A stretch of 64,000 bases of DNA, taken from contig NZ_JAYERP010000001.1 in the NCBI RefSeq assembly GCF_034718895.1, forward strand, positions 682,001 to 746,000. The letters run 5' to 3'. The position numbers and the translations under genes are program-made. Positions 43,836 through 53,302 of the stretch are shown one piece after another (positions within the stretch are counted from its first letter, which is position 1; each line of letters starts with the position of its first letter). The DNA comes from Paenibacillus phoenicis (lineage in GTDB: Bacteria; Bacillota; Bacilli; Paenibacillales; Paenibacillaceae). The notes beneath the pieces are model-generated. The model made no database searches and was not told the origin of the DNA. It saw only the letters and a list, made by a program, of their open reading frames with translations.

Positions 43836-44621
43836 TTAGGAGGGTTCCGGGCAGAAGGCAGGGTTTACGGTGGATAAATATTGTGCGTAACCCGGATCAA
43901 GCCTAGCCAATTCGGCAAAATAGCTGCCGATCCCATGATTGGTAGATAATGAAGTATCGGCGAAGTACAAGGGGTAAGAGGCGGGGACATGTCGGTAGTA
44001 GTAGGTTTTCGCTTGTTTGGGCAGCTTGAACACAGTCGGAGGGATGTGGGTCACCGCATCAAATTCGTTATGAATTCGGTAACTGTTCGGGACGTACTGA
44101 GTAAAAGCTTGAACGAAATCCGGGTCTCCAACGCGGGGAGAACCAAACGTAAACAGGATGGGAACCCGGTTTGTATTGGCGGCGATATCCATGGCACATA
44201 GCGTAGCTAAAGCGGCCCCGAGGCTGTGACCGGTGAGATATAACGTTTTGTCCTCTGGCAGCCGGCGCAGCGCCGAGTGAATCTGGCGGCGGGCCGATGC
44301 ATAAATCCCGGTAAATCCCCGGTGCGTGCTGCCGGCATCCTTGGCCCATTTGAATTTCTGCTGGGTTGCGATGGCATCGGCGATCCAATTGGAGGCCGAG
44401 CTTGTTCCCCGGAAAGCGATGATGATCTCATCCGGCGAATGCCAAATAAATCCGAAGCGTTCCCATACTCCGATCAAAGATTTCGCTTCAAGCGTATCGT
44501 ACAGCGCATAGGGAGGCGGAAGGACAAATGAACCGTCCGGATTTTTGAATTGCGCATAGGTCTGGCTGCACACTGCGGCTAAGAACATCGCGCGCTGGAC
44601 TTGATTCTGGTTAAGTTCCAT
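43836..44621 (-). CDS. Class 3 lipase-like alpha/beta hydrolase
   Basis: A 261-residue protein. The nucleophile elbow is GHSLGAAL (Ser near 132), the aspartate lies in 'NEFDAVTHIPP', and the histidine in 'TNHGIGSYF'. 'IIIAFRGTSSASNWIAD' is the typical oxyanion-side strand of lipase family 3. There is no signal peptide, as in several Bacillales relatives. The start at 44621 (GGGAGG 7 bases upstream) is chosen over the long frame starting at 44834. Confidence 0.87.
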   Translation of the reverse strand: MELNQNQVQRAMFLAAVCSQTYAQFKNPDGSFVLPPPYALYDTLEAKSLIGVWERFGFIWHSPDEIIIAFRGTSSASNWIADAIATQQKFKWAKDAGSTHRGFTGIYASARRQIHSALRRLPEDKTLYLTGHSLGAALATLCAMDIAANTNRVPILFTFGSPRVGDPDFVQAFTQYVPNSYRIHNEFDAVTHIPPTVFKLPKQAKTYYYRHVPASYPLYFADTSLSTNHGIGSYFAELARLDPGYAQYLSTVNPAFCPEPS

Positions 44622-44751
44622 ATTCCACCCTCCCTGCGTCTTCCTGATTTCAAATATATTAAGCGCAAGGAAGGAAGATGCTATAGTACGCCATTGACCC
44701 GGTCTTATATAATAGGGACGACGACTCCTATAGGAAGGTAAGGGTGGCAGT

Positions 44752-44949
44752 ATGGTGTGGTTAATTCTAGTCATTATTCTAATCTTGGCATTTGGTTTGA
44801 TCGCGACGATAAGGATCGGGCAATCGCAAAGCAACCGGGAGGAAAATCCGCGTTATACCCAACAAACGGGCCGAAATTGGCTCCGGCTGGGCGTGATGTA
44901 CGCCATCGGCGTGCTGGCGGTTGTGCTGGTCTTAATCCTGTTTATTTAG
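44752..44949 (+). CDS. Small two-helix membrane protein (65 aa)
   Basis: Two hydrophobic segments (about 2-21 and 45-65) flank a polar loop rich in Gln, Asn and Arg. The family is not recognised. TATAAT at 44708-44713 and a purine-rich GGAAGG/GGGTGG leader precede it, and a good terminator follows, so it is likely a real gene. Confidence 0.65.
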   Translation: MVWLILVIILILAFGLIATIRIGQSQSNREENPRYTQQTGRNWLRLGVMYAIGVLAVVLVLILFI

Positions 44950-44991
44950 AGGCGGAATACGCCGTGAATTATCGGCTGAACCTGCGGTGAC

Positions 44992-45026
44992 GTTGAAGCG
45001 GCGGGATTTCGCCGTTTCAACTTTTT
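44992..45026 (+). terminator. Terminator after the small membrane protein gene
   Basis: GTTGAAGCGGCG and CGCCGTTTCAAC arms, followed by five T residues. Confidence 0.82.
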
Positions 45027-45078
45027 ATGTAACCGCTGTCATCAGAAGTGAACATTTATGGTTGCTGGGGGGATCGAA

Positions 45079-46638
45079 ATGAGAGAGCTTTGCCGGGTTC
45101 TGATCGTTGATGACGAACTGTTGGTGCGACAGGGCATTAAGCACCATTTGGATTGGGAGCAGCTAGGATTTCAAATTGTCGGCGAGGCGGCCAACGGCAA
45201 AGAGGCGTTAAAGCTGGTGGAGCAGCTGTCCCCTCATATCGTCATTACGGACATTGTCATGCCGGTGATGGACGGGGAGGAATTTACCCGCGTGCTGAAA
45301 GCCCGCTACCCGCAGGTCGAGGTGATCGTGCTTAGCAGCTTCGGGGAATTCGAATATGTGCGTTCGACGTTCCAAAGCGGCGTGGCGGATTACATTCTCA
45401 AGCCCAAGCTGGAGACGGAGGAGCTCTTGCAGGTGCTGCAAAGAACCGCCCGCAAAATCCCCGGGCTTACGCTCCAGGAAGCAGCGCGCGGAGAGCTGCC
45501 GCTTGACCGTCTGCTTGACCGGCTGATTGACGGATACGAGCCGGAGGAGCCGGATAAACGGCTGGCGGCGGCTTTCCCCTACGATCGGTTCCTGCTGACC
45601 GGCACGGATGCCGGGCCGATTGCTGGGGAGCCGGAAGGGTATCTGGAGGGGCTTGCGACAGGGCTGGAAAGCCGATTACGCGAACTGTCAGTTCCGGTGC
45701 GGTTCCAAAGTATTTTTACCGGGGACAAAAGGTTGCTGATGCTGCTGAATTTTTCCGGTGCGTACAGCCAGGAAGTGATCGAGGCGATTCGCGAGTACGC
45801 GCGGAACAAGGCGGAGGCAATGCCGGAGACAACGTGGGTTATCGGCGGCGAATTTACAGAGCTGAGCGACTTGGGGAAAGTGTATCGGGATGATTGGCAG
45901 AAGCTGCTGGGCTTTCGGTTTTATTTTCCGGGGAAAACCGTCCTACAGGCGGATGAGCTGCCTCCGGCTCGCGCGCTTCCTGCGTTCGACATGAAGGAAC
46001 TGCTGTCCGGACTGAAGCGGGGGCAGGCGGAGGAAGTATTCGCGAGATTGCGGGAGCTCGCCGCCGAAGCGGCCGGCAGTTACTTGCAAACGCCTTTTGA
46101 ATTCAAATCGTTCCTGGGGAACGCTGTCTTCCATGTCACCATTGCCACCTTGGAGCTTCACCGTGAAGCGAAGGAACTGGACGGATTAAAATACGCTTAT
46201 TTCAAAGCGATCGATGAAGCCCGGGATGCCGCCGGTGCTTTACAGGCGTTTAACGCGTTCCTAAGCGAAGTGGAACCGCTGGTAGCCGCCCGCGTTCCGC
46301 TCCCCAGCGACGGCAACATGAAGCTGCTGCTCGACTATATCGAGGAGCACTATGGCGAACCGCTCACCTTAAGCTCGCTTAGCCGGCATTTTCACTTTAA
46401 TCCGTCGTATTTATCGAGCTATTTCTCCGCCCACAACGATGAGGGGTTCAGCGAATATTTGAACCGAGTTCGGATTGCCAAGGCGAAGGAACTGCTGCGT
46501 TCGGACGGTTTGCCGATCTCGGAAATCGGCAGCCGCGTCGGCTATTCGGACCCGAGTTATTTCACCAAAGTGTTCAAAAAACAAATGGGGTTGTCGCCGC
46601 GGGAATACCGCCGGCAACAGCTCGCCAAGAGGGGATGA
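45079..46638 (+). CDS. YesN-type response regulator with AraC DNA-binding domain
   Basis: A 519-residue protein. Residues 1-125 are the receiver, with the acidic pair Asp11-Asp12, phosphoacceptor Asp58 in 'VITDIVMPVMDG' and Lys in 'DYILKPK'. A variable middle region follows, then an AraC domain from about 415 ('LSSLSRHFHFNPSYLSSYF' and 'EIGSRVGYSDPSYFTKVF'). The start at 45079 follows GGGGGG; an upstream in-frame ATG at 45058 is less likely. It is 3 bases before its kinase gene and probably activates the ABC operon downstream. Confidence 0.92.
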   Translation: MRELCRVLIVDDELLVRQGIKHHLDWEQLGFQIVGEAANGKEALKLVEQLSPHIVITDIVMPVMDGEEFTRVLKARYPQVEVIVLSSFGEFEYVRSTFQSGVADYILKPKLETEELLQVLQRTARKIPGLTLQEAARGELPLDRLLDRLIDGYEPEEPDKRLAAAFPYDRFLLTGTDAGPIAGEPEGYLEGLATGLESRLRELSVPVRFQSIFTGDKRLLMLLNFSGAYSQEVIEAIREYARNKAEAMPETTWVIGGEFTELSDLGKVYRDDWQKLLGFRFYFPGKTVLQADELPPARALPAFDMKELLSGLKRGQAEEVFARLRELAAEAAGSYLQTPFEFKSFLGNAVFHVTIATLELHREAKELDGLKYAYFKAIDEARDAAGALQAFNAFLSEVEPLVAARVPLPSDGNMKLLLDYIEEHYGEPLTLSSLSRHFHFNPSYLSSYFSAHNDEGFSEYLNRVRIAKAKELLRSDGLPISEIGSRVGYSDPSYFTKVFKKQMGLSPREYRRQQLAKRG

Positions 46639-46641
46639 CGG

Positions 46642-48462
46642 ATGAAGCTGATCGAAAAATTTCGCCGCAGCCGCCTGATATCCAAGCTGTTCGTCGTAAT
46701 GACGGTCAGTATTGTTGCCGTGTGCCTGCTCACCTCGTTGATTACCATCCGTATGGCGGAGCGGCTGTTCGCTGAGACGTTCAGTATCACCAATGGAAAG
46801 GTGCTGAATCAGATCAATACCGGACTGGAATCATTTAACGACTCTGTCGTTAACGCCGTCACTTTTGCCTCGCAAAGCGGCTCGGTCAAGACGTATCTCA
46901 CCGGCGGGGATACGAATTCGGTGGCGATGTCGAAGGTCTACTACCGCATGGCGGAGCAGATGGAGCAAATCTCGTCCAATCTGGGGGCATATGACGTGGC
47001 TGTCACCATTATCGGGGTAAATGGGCGCAGCTATTCCACCGATCCGAACTATTGGCCGGTGTCTCCGCAGGATCTTGCCGATGATCCGTTAACCCGCCAA
47101 GCCGCGGCCGAGCCGCTGCGGGTACTGTACCAATACGATGAACGGGACGGGAAAGCGGGCAAGGAACGGTTTATCGTGGCTACGAAAGCGTTGGTCGACC
47201 GAACCGGCGGTCTTAGTTACGGGATGCTCTATATCGCGATTCGGGAATCAGAGTTTCGGCGTTTTTTTGCCAACTTTACCAGCAACGGCAACGATGTCCT
47301 GGTACTCGACCCGACAGGCGTCATTGTCTCCAGCAACCGCGCGGAGCTGATCGGCGGCAAGTCGCCGGAGCTGCTGCGCGATGTTGAGACGCTGAAGCGC
47401 GACCGGCTGGATTATTTAAACGGTACAGCGTTTGGTCAAGATGCCATCATTCTGGCGAATGAGCTTCCGCCCTATCGCTTCTATCTGGTAAATCTGATCG
47501 ACCGGCAGTACACCGCCGGGCAGATTATCAACATCCGCCAAGTGGCGCTGATCTGCTTGACCATCATTGGCGTTGCGCTGTTAGTTCTGTTCGTCATATC
47601 ACGCCGGTTGACGCTGTCGTTAACCCGTTTGGTTCGGCTGATGTCGACGATCACGAAGAAGGATTTCCGCAATTATATCTCCGTCAGCGGCAGCTATGAG
47701 GTGAGAGAGCTCAGCAAGGCGTTTAACTATATGCTGGACGAACTGAACGATTATGTGCAGCGGCTGTTGGAGACGCAGAAGGAGCAGCGGAACGCCGAAC
47801 TCGCCGCATTGCAGCGGCAGATCAACCCGCATTTTTTGTACAATACACTGGCTTCGATCAAGCTGCTGGTCCAGAAGGGCAATAAGGAGACCGCCGCCGA
47901 GACGATTAATGCGCTGATATCCTTGCTGCAAAATACGATCAGCAATGCCAACGAAACGATCACGATCGAGCAGGAACTGGAGAACTTGAAAAACTACGTA
48001 TTCATCAAACAAGTCCGGTACGGTGACCGAATCAAGGTGAGCTATTTCGTATCGCCTGACTGCATGCATTGCAAGGTCCCTAAGCTCATGCTTCAGCCGT
48101 TTATCGAAAACGCCTTTTTCCATGCGTTTAACGTGAAAACCGAAGGCACGATCTACATTCTGATCTCGAAAACGGAGCACTCGCTTGTTTGTGAAGTGGC
48201 GGACAACGGGGACGGGATGGATCATGGCGGGCAGGAGCTGATGCTGGAGCAACGAACCTTTGAGGAATCGGTTCCGGACACTTCCAAGGGGCGGAGACGG
48301 AAACTTGCGGGCATCGGCATTCAGAACGTCAATCACCGGATCAAGCTGTTGTACGGAGAGTCCTACGGTGTGCAGATCTCCAGTGTCAAAGGAGAAGGGA
48401 CCCAAATTCGCATTGTGCTCCCGTTGATAGAGGAAGCGGAGGTCACCGGGGATGCGGTCTAA
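46642..48462 (+). CDS. YesM-type sensor histidine kinase
   Basis: A 606-residue membrane kinase. Membrane helices are at about 16-36 and 300-322, with an extracellular Cache-type sensor between and a HAMP region after. The His_kinase motif is 'LQRQINPHFLYNTLASI' (His near 396). The ATP-binding domain has 'LMLQPFIENAFFHAF' and 'VADNGDGMD'. It should phosphorylate the upstream YesN-type regulator in response to an extracellular sugar. Confidence 0.93.
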   Translation: MKLIEKFRRSRLISKLFVVMTVSIVAVCLLTSLITIRMAERLFAETFSITNGKVLNQINTGLESFNDSVVNAVTFASQSGSVKTYLTGGDTNSVAMSKVYYRMAEQMEQISSNLGAYDVAVTIIGVNGRSYSTDPNYWPVSPQDLADDPLTRQAAAEPLRVLYQYDERDGKAGKERFIVATKALVDRTGGLSYGMLYIAIRESEFRRFFANFTSNGNDVLVLDPTGVIVSSNRAELIGGKSPELLRDVETLKRDRLDYLNGTAFGQDAIILANELPPYRFYLVNLIDRQYTAGQIINIRQVALICLTIIGVALLVLFVISRRLTLSLTRLVRLMSTITKKDFRNYISVSGSYEVRELSKAFNYMLDELNDYVQRLLETQKEQRNAELAALQRQINPHFLYNTLASIKLLVQKGNKETAAETINALISLLQNTISNANETITIEQELENLKNYVFIKQVRYGDRIKVSYFVSPDCMHCKVPKLMLQPFIENAFFHAFNVKTEGTIYILISKTEHSLVCEVADNGDGMDHGGQELMLEQRTFEESVPDTSKGRRRKLAGIGIQNVNHRIKLLYGESYGVQISSVKGEGTQIRIVLPLIEEAEVTGDAV

Positions 48463-48597
48463 AGATTTTCCCATTTTCCAAAGAAAAGACTACTGTCGCT
48501 AAAGCGCCTTCCCAACATGGACAAGAAAATCACCAAACCACACAAAGATATTCCTAACGGCCGGTTCAACCGCAATGCTATCCTAAAAGCGAATAAA

Positions 48598-48632
48598 AGG
48601 AAGCGCTTACTTCAAGGTTGAAAGCGCTGCCC
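48598..48632. promoter_or_regulatory. Two cre-like sites (candidate CcpA binding)
   Basis: AGGAAGCGCTTACT (48598-48611) and TGAAAGCGCTGCCC (48619-48632) match the cre core TGAAAGCGCTTTCA at about 10 and 11 of 14 positions. They lie 30-65 bases before the solute-binding protein start, where they could impose glucose repression. Confidence 0.6.
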
Positions 48633-48661
48633 ATCATTAAACACGAGGGGGATGAACCGAA

Positions 48662-50014
48662 ATGAGAAAAAGCTTGATTGTGTTGCTTGCCAGCTTGCTG
48701 CTGACGCTGGTGGTGTCCGCTTGTTCCGGAGGCTCCGGAAATTCCGGCAACGCTGGGAATGCGGCGAATACGGGCAATTCGGCCGATCCGGGTGCAGGAA
48801 GCGGCGGTGGGGAGTCGCAAGGCAGCCAAGAAATTACGGTTTGGGCTTGGGATCCCAACTTTAACATTGCGGCATTGAACCTGGCTAAAGAACGTTACGA
48901 AGCGAAGCATCCGGACGTGAAGGTGAACATCGTGGAATATGCGCAGGACGATATCGTTCAGAAGCTGAACACCGGGCTCAATTCGGGAACGACCAAAGGG
49001 CTGCCGAACATCGTGCTGATTGAAGACTACCGGGCGCAAAACTTCCTGCAGGCTTACCCTGATGCGTTCCGCGATATGTCCGACGTGATCAAAGCAGAGG
49101 ATTTCGCCGAGTACAAAATCGGGCCGACCAGCTATAACGGCAAGCAATACGGCGTTCCGTTTGACTCCGGGGCGACGGGGCTGTACGTGCGGACGGATTA
49201 CCTGGAGCAAGCGGGATATACCTTGGACGATGTGACGAATATCGATTGGAATCAATACATCGAAATCGGCAAGAAGATCAAGGAAGTCACCGGCAAAGAC
49301 ATGCTGACCCAAGACCCTAACGACCTCGGGTTGATCCGGGTGATGGCGCAGTCGGCGGGAGAGTGGTATCTGAAGGAGGACGGCAAAACGCCAAATTTGG
49401 CAGACAATCCGGTGATCAAGGAAGCGCTGGAGACGTACAAAGCGATGTTTGATGCGAATATCGTCAAGATGAATTCGGACTGGAGCCAGTTCCTGGCAGC
49501 CTTTAACAACGGGGATGTGGCGACAGTGCCTACCGGTAACTGGATTACGCCGTCCGTCAAAGCCGAGGCTTCCCAATCCGGTAAATGGGCGGTTGTCCCA
49601 ACGCCGAAGCTGGCGGGAAGCGCCGCATCGGTGAACGCCTCCAGCCTTGGCGGCAGCTCCTGGTACGTAATGAACCTGGATGGTAAGGACGTGGCAGCGA
49701 ATTTCCTGGCGGAAACGTTTGGTTCGGACAGCGAGTTCTACTCCCTGCTTCTGGAGAAGATCGGCGCGATTGGTTCGCTGAAGGCAGCGTCCAGCGGTGC
49801 AGCTTATGATAGATCCGACGAATTCTTTGGCGGCCAGAAGATTTACGCCGATTTCGCCAAATGGACGGAAGAAGTGCCAAAGGTCAATTACGGCCTGCAC
49901 ACCTATGCGATTGAGGACATTCTGGTGATCGAAGTCCAAAATTACTTAAACGGCAAAGACGTGGACAGCGTCATGCGCGACGCCCAGGCCCAGGCCGAAT
50001 CCCAGCTGCAATAA
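48662..50014 (+). CDS. ABC transporter sugar-binding lipoprotein
   Basis: A 450-residue lipoprotein with lipobox VVSAC (Cys21) and a Gly/Asn/Ser-rich spacer to about residue 55. The mature part is a family 1 extracellular sugar-binding protein ('ITVWAWDPNFNIAALNLAK'). It is the receptor for the two permeases that follow. The convergent GH4 gene suggests alpha-galactosides as substrate. Confidence 0.9.
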   Translation: MRKSLIVLLASLLLTLVVSACSGGSGNSGNAGNAANTGNSADPGAGSGGGESQGSQEITVWAWDPNFNIAALNLAKERYEAKHPDVKVNIVEYAQDDIVQKLNTGLNSGTTKGLPNIVLIEDYRAQNFLQAYPDAFRDMSDVIKAEDFAEYKIGPTSYNGKQYGVPFDSGATGLYVRTDYLEQAGYTLDDVTNIDWNQYIEIGKKIKEVTGKDMLTQDPNDLGLIRVMAQSAGEWYLKEDGKTPNLADNPVIKEALETYKAMFDANIVKMNSDWSQFLAAFNNGDVATVPTGNWITPSVKAEASQSGKWAVVPTPKLAGSAASVNASSLGGSSWYVMNLDGKDVAANFLAETFGSDSEFYSLLLEKIGAIGSLKAASSGAAYDRSDEFFGGQKIYADFAKWTEEVPKVNYGLHTYAIEDILVIEVQNYLNGKDVDSVMRDAQAQAESQLQ

Positions 50015-50117
50015 GCGAAGCTTGAAGGAACCGACGACAACCTTGGGCTGTTCCAAGTTCAAGGTTTCGTTGGTTCCTGACGGCCTTATGGACTACAAAG
50101 AGAAGGAGATGAAATCA

Positions 50118-51014
50118 ATGAGAGCATCCGGGCCTGCGCTGCGCTTACGCTGGAAAACTTCGATTGTCGGTTGGTCATTTGTCATTGTAGCTGTGCTGAT
50201 GATTGCTTGGTTTTATTTTTATCCGATGATCCAAGCCTTTCTCCTGTCGCTGCAAACCGGCACCGGTTCGAACCTGACCTATCACGGGCTGGGGAATTAC
50301 CGGCGGTTGTTCACGGACTCCATGTTCCTGACAGCGGTCAAAAATACGTTGATCTACCTGATCGTACAGGTGCCCATCATGGTATTGCTGGCGTTGGTAC
50401 TGTCTGTCGTGTTAAACGACCGGAATTTGAAGTGGAAAGGCTTCTTCCGCACGGCGATTTTCCTGCCCTGCATTACGTCGTTGGTCGCTTATTCGGTGAT
50501 TTTCAAATACCTGTTTGCAGGCGACGGACTGGTTAACCTGATGCTGCTGCATTTGCACATCATATCCGAACCGATCCCCTGGATCACTGACCCGTTCTGG
50601 GCGAAGGTGACGATCATTATCGCTATTACTTGGCGGTGGACCGGATACAACATGATTTTTTACCTGTCGGGGATTCAAAATATCGAGCCAACGATTTACG
50701 AAGCGGCCAAAATCGACGGGGCGTCGGCGGTTACACAGTTTTTCCGAATTACGATTCCGCTCCTGAAGCCGATTATTTTATTTACCTCGATCACCTCGAC
50801 GATCGGCACGCTGCAGCTGTTCGACGAAGTGATGAACATTACGCAGGGCGGACCCGGGAATGCCAGTTCTACGATCTCGCAATACATTTACAATCTATCG
50901 TTTAAATACTCGGCGAATTTCGGGTATGCGGCAACGGTGTCGTATTCCATCGTAGTGATGATCGTTCTCTTATCCATCATCCAGTTTAAAGTAGCAGGTG
51001 ATCGCGATGCTTAG
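50118..51014 (+). CDS. Sugar ABC transporter permease (MalF/UgpA type)
   Basis: A 298-residue protein with six helices and EAA loop 'EAAKIDGASAVTQFFRITIP'. The start at 50118 is chosen because AAGGAG ends 9 bases before it; longer frames exist from 50022. It overlaps the next permease by 8 bases. Confidence 0.93.
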   Translation: MRASGPALRLRWKTSIVGWSFVIVAVLMIAWFYFYPMIQAFLLSLQTGTGSNLTYHGLGNYRRLFTDSMFLTAVKNTLIYLIVQVPIMVLLALVLSVVLNDRNLKWKGFFRTAIFLPCITSLVAYSVIFKYLFAGDGLVNLMLLHLHIISEPIPWITDPFWAKVTIIIAITWRWTGYNMIFYLSGIQNIEPTIYEAAKIDGASAVTQFFRITIPLLKPIILFTSITSTIGTLQLFDEVMNITQGGPGNASSTISQYIYNLSFKYSANFGYAATVSYSIVVMIVLLSIIQFKVAGDRDA

Positions 51015-51834
51015 GGCGGCCAAACGAATTTCCATGTACGTATTCCTTGCCGTAGCGGCGTTTGTCTCGATTTTTCCGTTTCTATGGATTATTGTGAGCT
51101 CGACAAACCCGTCGGTGGACGTCACCCGGGGCAAGCTGCTGCCGGGCTCCCATTTTGGGGCAAACCTGCGCAACCTGCTGGATTCCGTTGATATCCTAAA
51201 TGCGCTTAAGAATTCGCTGGCCGTCTCCGTCTCCACGACGCTGCTCGCCCTGCTGATCGCTTCACTGGCGGGTTATGGCTTCGAGATTTACCGCAGCAAA
51301 GCGAAGGACATGGTATTTAACGTGCTGCTGCTGTCGATGATGCTGCCTTTTGCGGCTTTGATGGTGCCGCTCTACCGCATGTTCGGCCGAATTACCAATC
51401 TATTGCCCTTGATCGGTATCGACACGCTGGCCGCGGTTGTGCTGCCGACGATGACGACAGCGTTTCTGATCTTCTTCTTCCGCCAGAGCACCAAGATGTT
51501 CCCGAAGGAGCTGCTGGAAGCGGGCCGGATCGACGGTTTATCCGAGCTGGGGATGTTCTTCCGCGTTTATGTGCCTACGATGAAGACAACGTATGCGGCA
51601 GCGGCGATTATCACGTTTATGAGCAGCTGGAACAACTATATGTGGCCGCTGATCGTGCTGCAAACACCTCAGAAGCAGACGGTGCCGCTGCTGATCTCCA
51701 CGCTGGGTTCCAGCTATTCACCGGATTACGGGCTGATCATGCTGGCGATTGTCATTTCGACGCTCCCGACGGCCATTGTTTTCTTCGTGATGCAGAAGCA
51801 TTTTGTGGCCGGGATGATCGGGTCGGTGAAATAA
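51007..51834 (+). CDS. Sugar ABC transporter permease (MalG/UgpE type)
   Basis: A 275-residue protein with six helices. The EAA loop is 'EAGRIDGLSELGMFFRVYVP' and the C-terminus 'KHFVAGMIGSVK' is typical of MalG-like proteins. AGGTG lies 6 bases before the ATG at 51007. It ends the operon; no ATPase gene follows. Confidence 0.93.
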   Translation: MLRAAKRISMYVFLAVAAFVSIFPFLWIIVSSTNPSVDVTRGKLLPGSHFGANLRNLLDSVDILNALKNSLAVSVSTTLLALLIASLAGYGFEIYRSKAKDMVFNVLLLSMMLPFAALMVPLYRMFGRITNLLPLIGIDTLAAVVLPTMTTAFLIFFFRQSTKMFPKELLEAGRIDGLSELGMFFRVYVPTMKTTYAAAAIITFMSSWNNYMWPLIVLQTPQKQTVPLLISTLGSSYSPDYGLIMLAIVISTLPTAIVFFVMQKHFVAGMIGSVK

Positions 51835-51848
51835 CGAGGGGCTCGCCA

Positions 51849-53147
51849 TTAATGATAAGTTGGCAGCCAATCCCCATGCGCTTCGATCAAGTCATCACAC
51901 ATCGCGATAATATCGTCGATGGACAGCTCAGCGGACGTGTGGGGATCCAGCATGGCGGCATGGTAGATATGCTCCTTCTTGCGGGTGATCGCCGCCTCGA
52001 TCGTCAAGAGCTGGGTATTGATGTTCGTCCGGTTTAAGGCAGCGCATTGCGGCGGCAGATTTCCAACATAGGTAGGAGTTACGCCGCTGGCATCCACGAG
52101 GCAGGGAACTTCCACGCAGGCTTCGGCCGGGAGGTTCGGAATCAGCCCCGTATTCATGACGTTGCCGCCGATTTTGAACGGGACATTGGTTTCAATGGCT
52201 TCCATGATGTACGAAGCATATTCGTGTGTGCGCTCATGCGTCAGTTCCCGGTTGCCGACGAGCTCCTCGCGCATGCGCTCCCAATTCGAGATTTGCTCGA
52301 CGCAACGGCGCGGGTATTCATCCAGCGGAATTTGAAAACGTTCGATTAGTTCAGGATAGTTCCGTTTGATGAAGTAAGGATGATATTCGGCGTTATGCTC
52401 GGATGATTCCGTAACGTAGTATCCAAATTTCAGCATCAATTCGAACCGAACCATATCATGATGCGGCTGTTTTTGCTTCTCTGCCGCAAGGCGTTTGATT
52501 TCGGGATAGAGGTCAACGCCGTCCCGGGTAACTTCGAGCAGCCAAGCCATATGGTTGATGCCCGCGATTTTCGCCTGAACACCTGTAGCGTCCAGCCCCA
52601 GGCTGCTGAACAATCCTGGCACGCAAACCTGCACGCTGTGGCAGAGACCAACGGTACGGACCTGTCCATACGTATTCATGACGTTGGTTAGCACAGCCAT
52701 CGGGTTCGTGTAGTTGAGGAATAAGGCGTCCGGGCAAACTTCACGGATATCCGCGGCAAAGTCCAGCATGACAGGAATCGTCCGCAGGTTGCGGAAAATG
52801 CCGCCGATCCCCACTGTATCGGCGATCGTTTGGCGCAGCCCGTATTTCTTCGGAATCTCAAAATCCGTAATCGTACACGGATCGTATCCGCCGACCTGGA
52901 TGGCGTTGATCACGTATTTCGCCCCTCGCAGCGCTTCCTTCCGGTCGGTGTAGGCTTTCACGACGCATGTGCTGCCGCTGCTGTGCTTCAGATTGTTTAG
53001 CATGTTCTCCGAATCTTTGAGGCGCTGCAGGTCGATATCGTACAAAGCCAGCTCGAAGCCCTGCAACGCGGGAGTCAACATGCAATCGCCTAACACGTTT
53101 TTGGCGAATACCGTACTTCCAGCCCCGATAAATGTAATTTTGGACAT
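51849..53147 (-). CDS. melA: GH4 alpha-galactosidase (NAD- and Mn-dependent)
   Basis: A 432-residue GH4 enzyme, the same length as B. subtilis MelA. The NAD-binding start is 'ITFIGAGSTVFAKN', and the metal and substrate residues are in 'NYTNPM' (145-150) and Cys169-His170 of 'GLCHSVQ'. It cleaves alpha-galactosides such as melibiose or raffinose by redox chemistry at C3. It is cytosolic. AAGGAGGAG precedes the ATG. It is convergent with the sugar ABC operon and divergent from an AraC regulator. Confidence 0.9.
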   Translation of the reverse strand: MSKITFIGAGSTVFAKNVLGDCMLTPALQGFELALYDIDLQRLKDSENMLNNLKHSSGSTCVVKAYTDRKEALRGAKYVINAIQVGGYDPCTITDFEIPKKYGLRQTIADTVGIGGIFRNLRTIPVMLDFAADIREVCPDALFLNYTNPMAVLTNVMNTYGQVRTVGLCHSVQVCVPGLFSSLGLDATGVQAKIAGINHMAWLLEVTRDGVDLYPEIKRLAAEKQKQPHHDMVRFELMLKFGYYVTESSEHNAEYHPYFIKRNYPELIERFQIPLDEYPRRCVEQISNWERMREELVGNRELTHERTHEYASYIMEAIETNVPFKIGGNVMNTGLIPNLPAEACVEVPCLVDASGVTPTYVGNLPPQCAALNRTNINTQLLTIEAAITRKKEHIYHAAMLDPHTSAELSIDDIIAMCDDLIEAHGDWLPTYH

Positions 53148-53199
53148 GTTAGATCTCCTCCTTTTTCCTCCTCAATATAGCTCTCCACCTGAAAGAAAG

Positions 53200-53233
53200 G
53201 TATGGAGGAATGAAAGGGAAGTATGGAGGAATG
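53200..53233. promoter_or_regulatory. AraC-type direct repeat between melA and araC-like gene
   Basis: GTATGGAGGAATG at 53200-53212 and again at 53221-53233, exactly 21 bases apart (two helical turns). It is the spacing expected for an AraC dimer on direct half-sites. A GGCCTGC-GCAGGCC hairpin follows at about 53243-53277. Confidence 0.7.
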
Positions 53234-53302
53234 TTGTATTTTGGCCTGCCATCCCTTACGCTAGGGAGAGCAGGCCATTATGCTTTCAGGAGGTTGTGGT
53301 GA

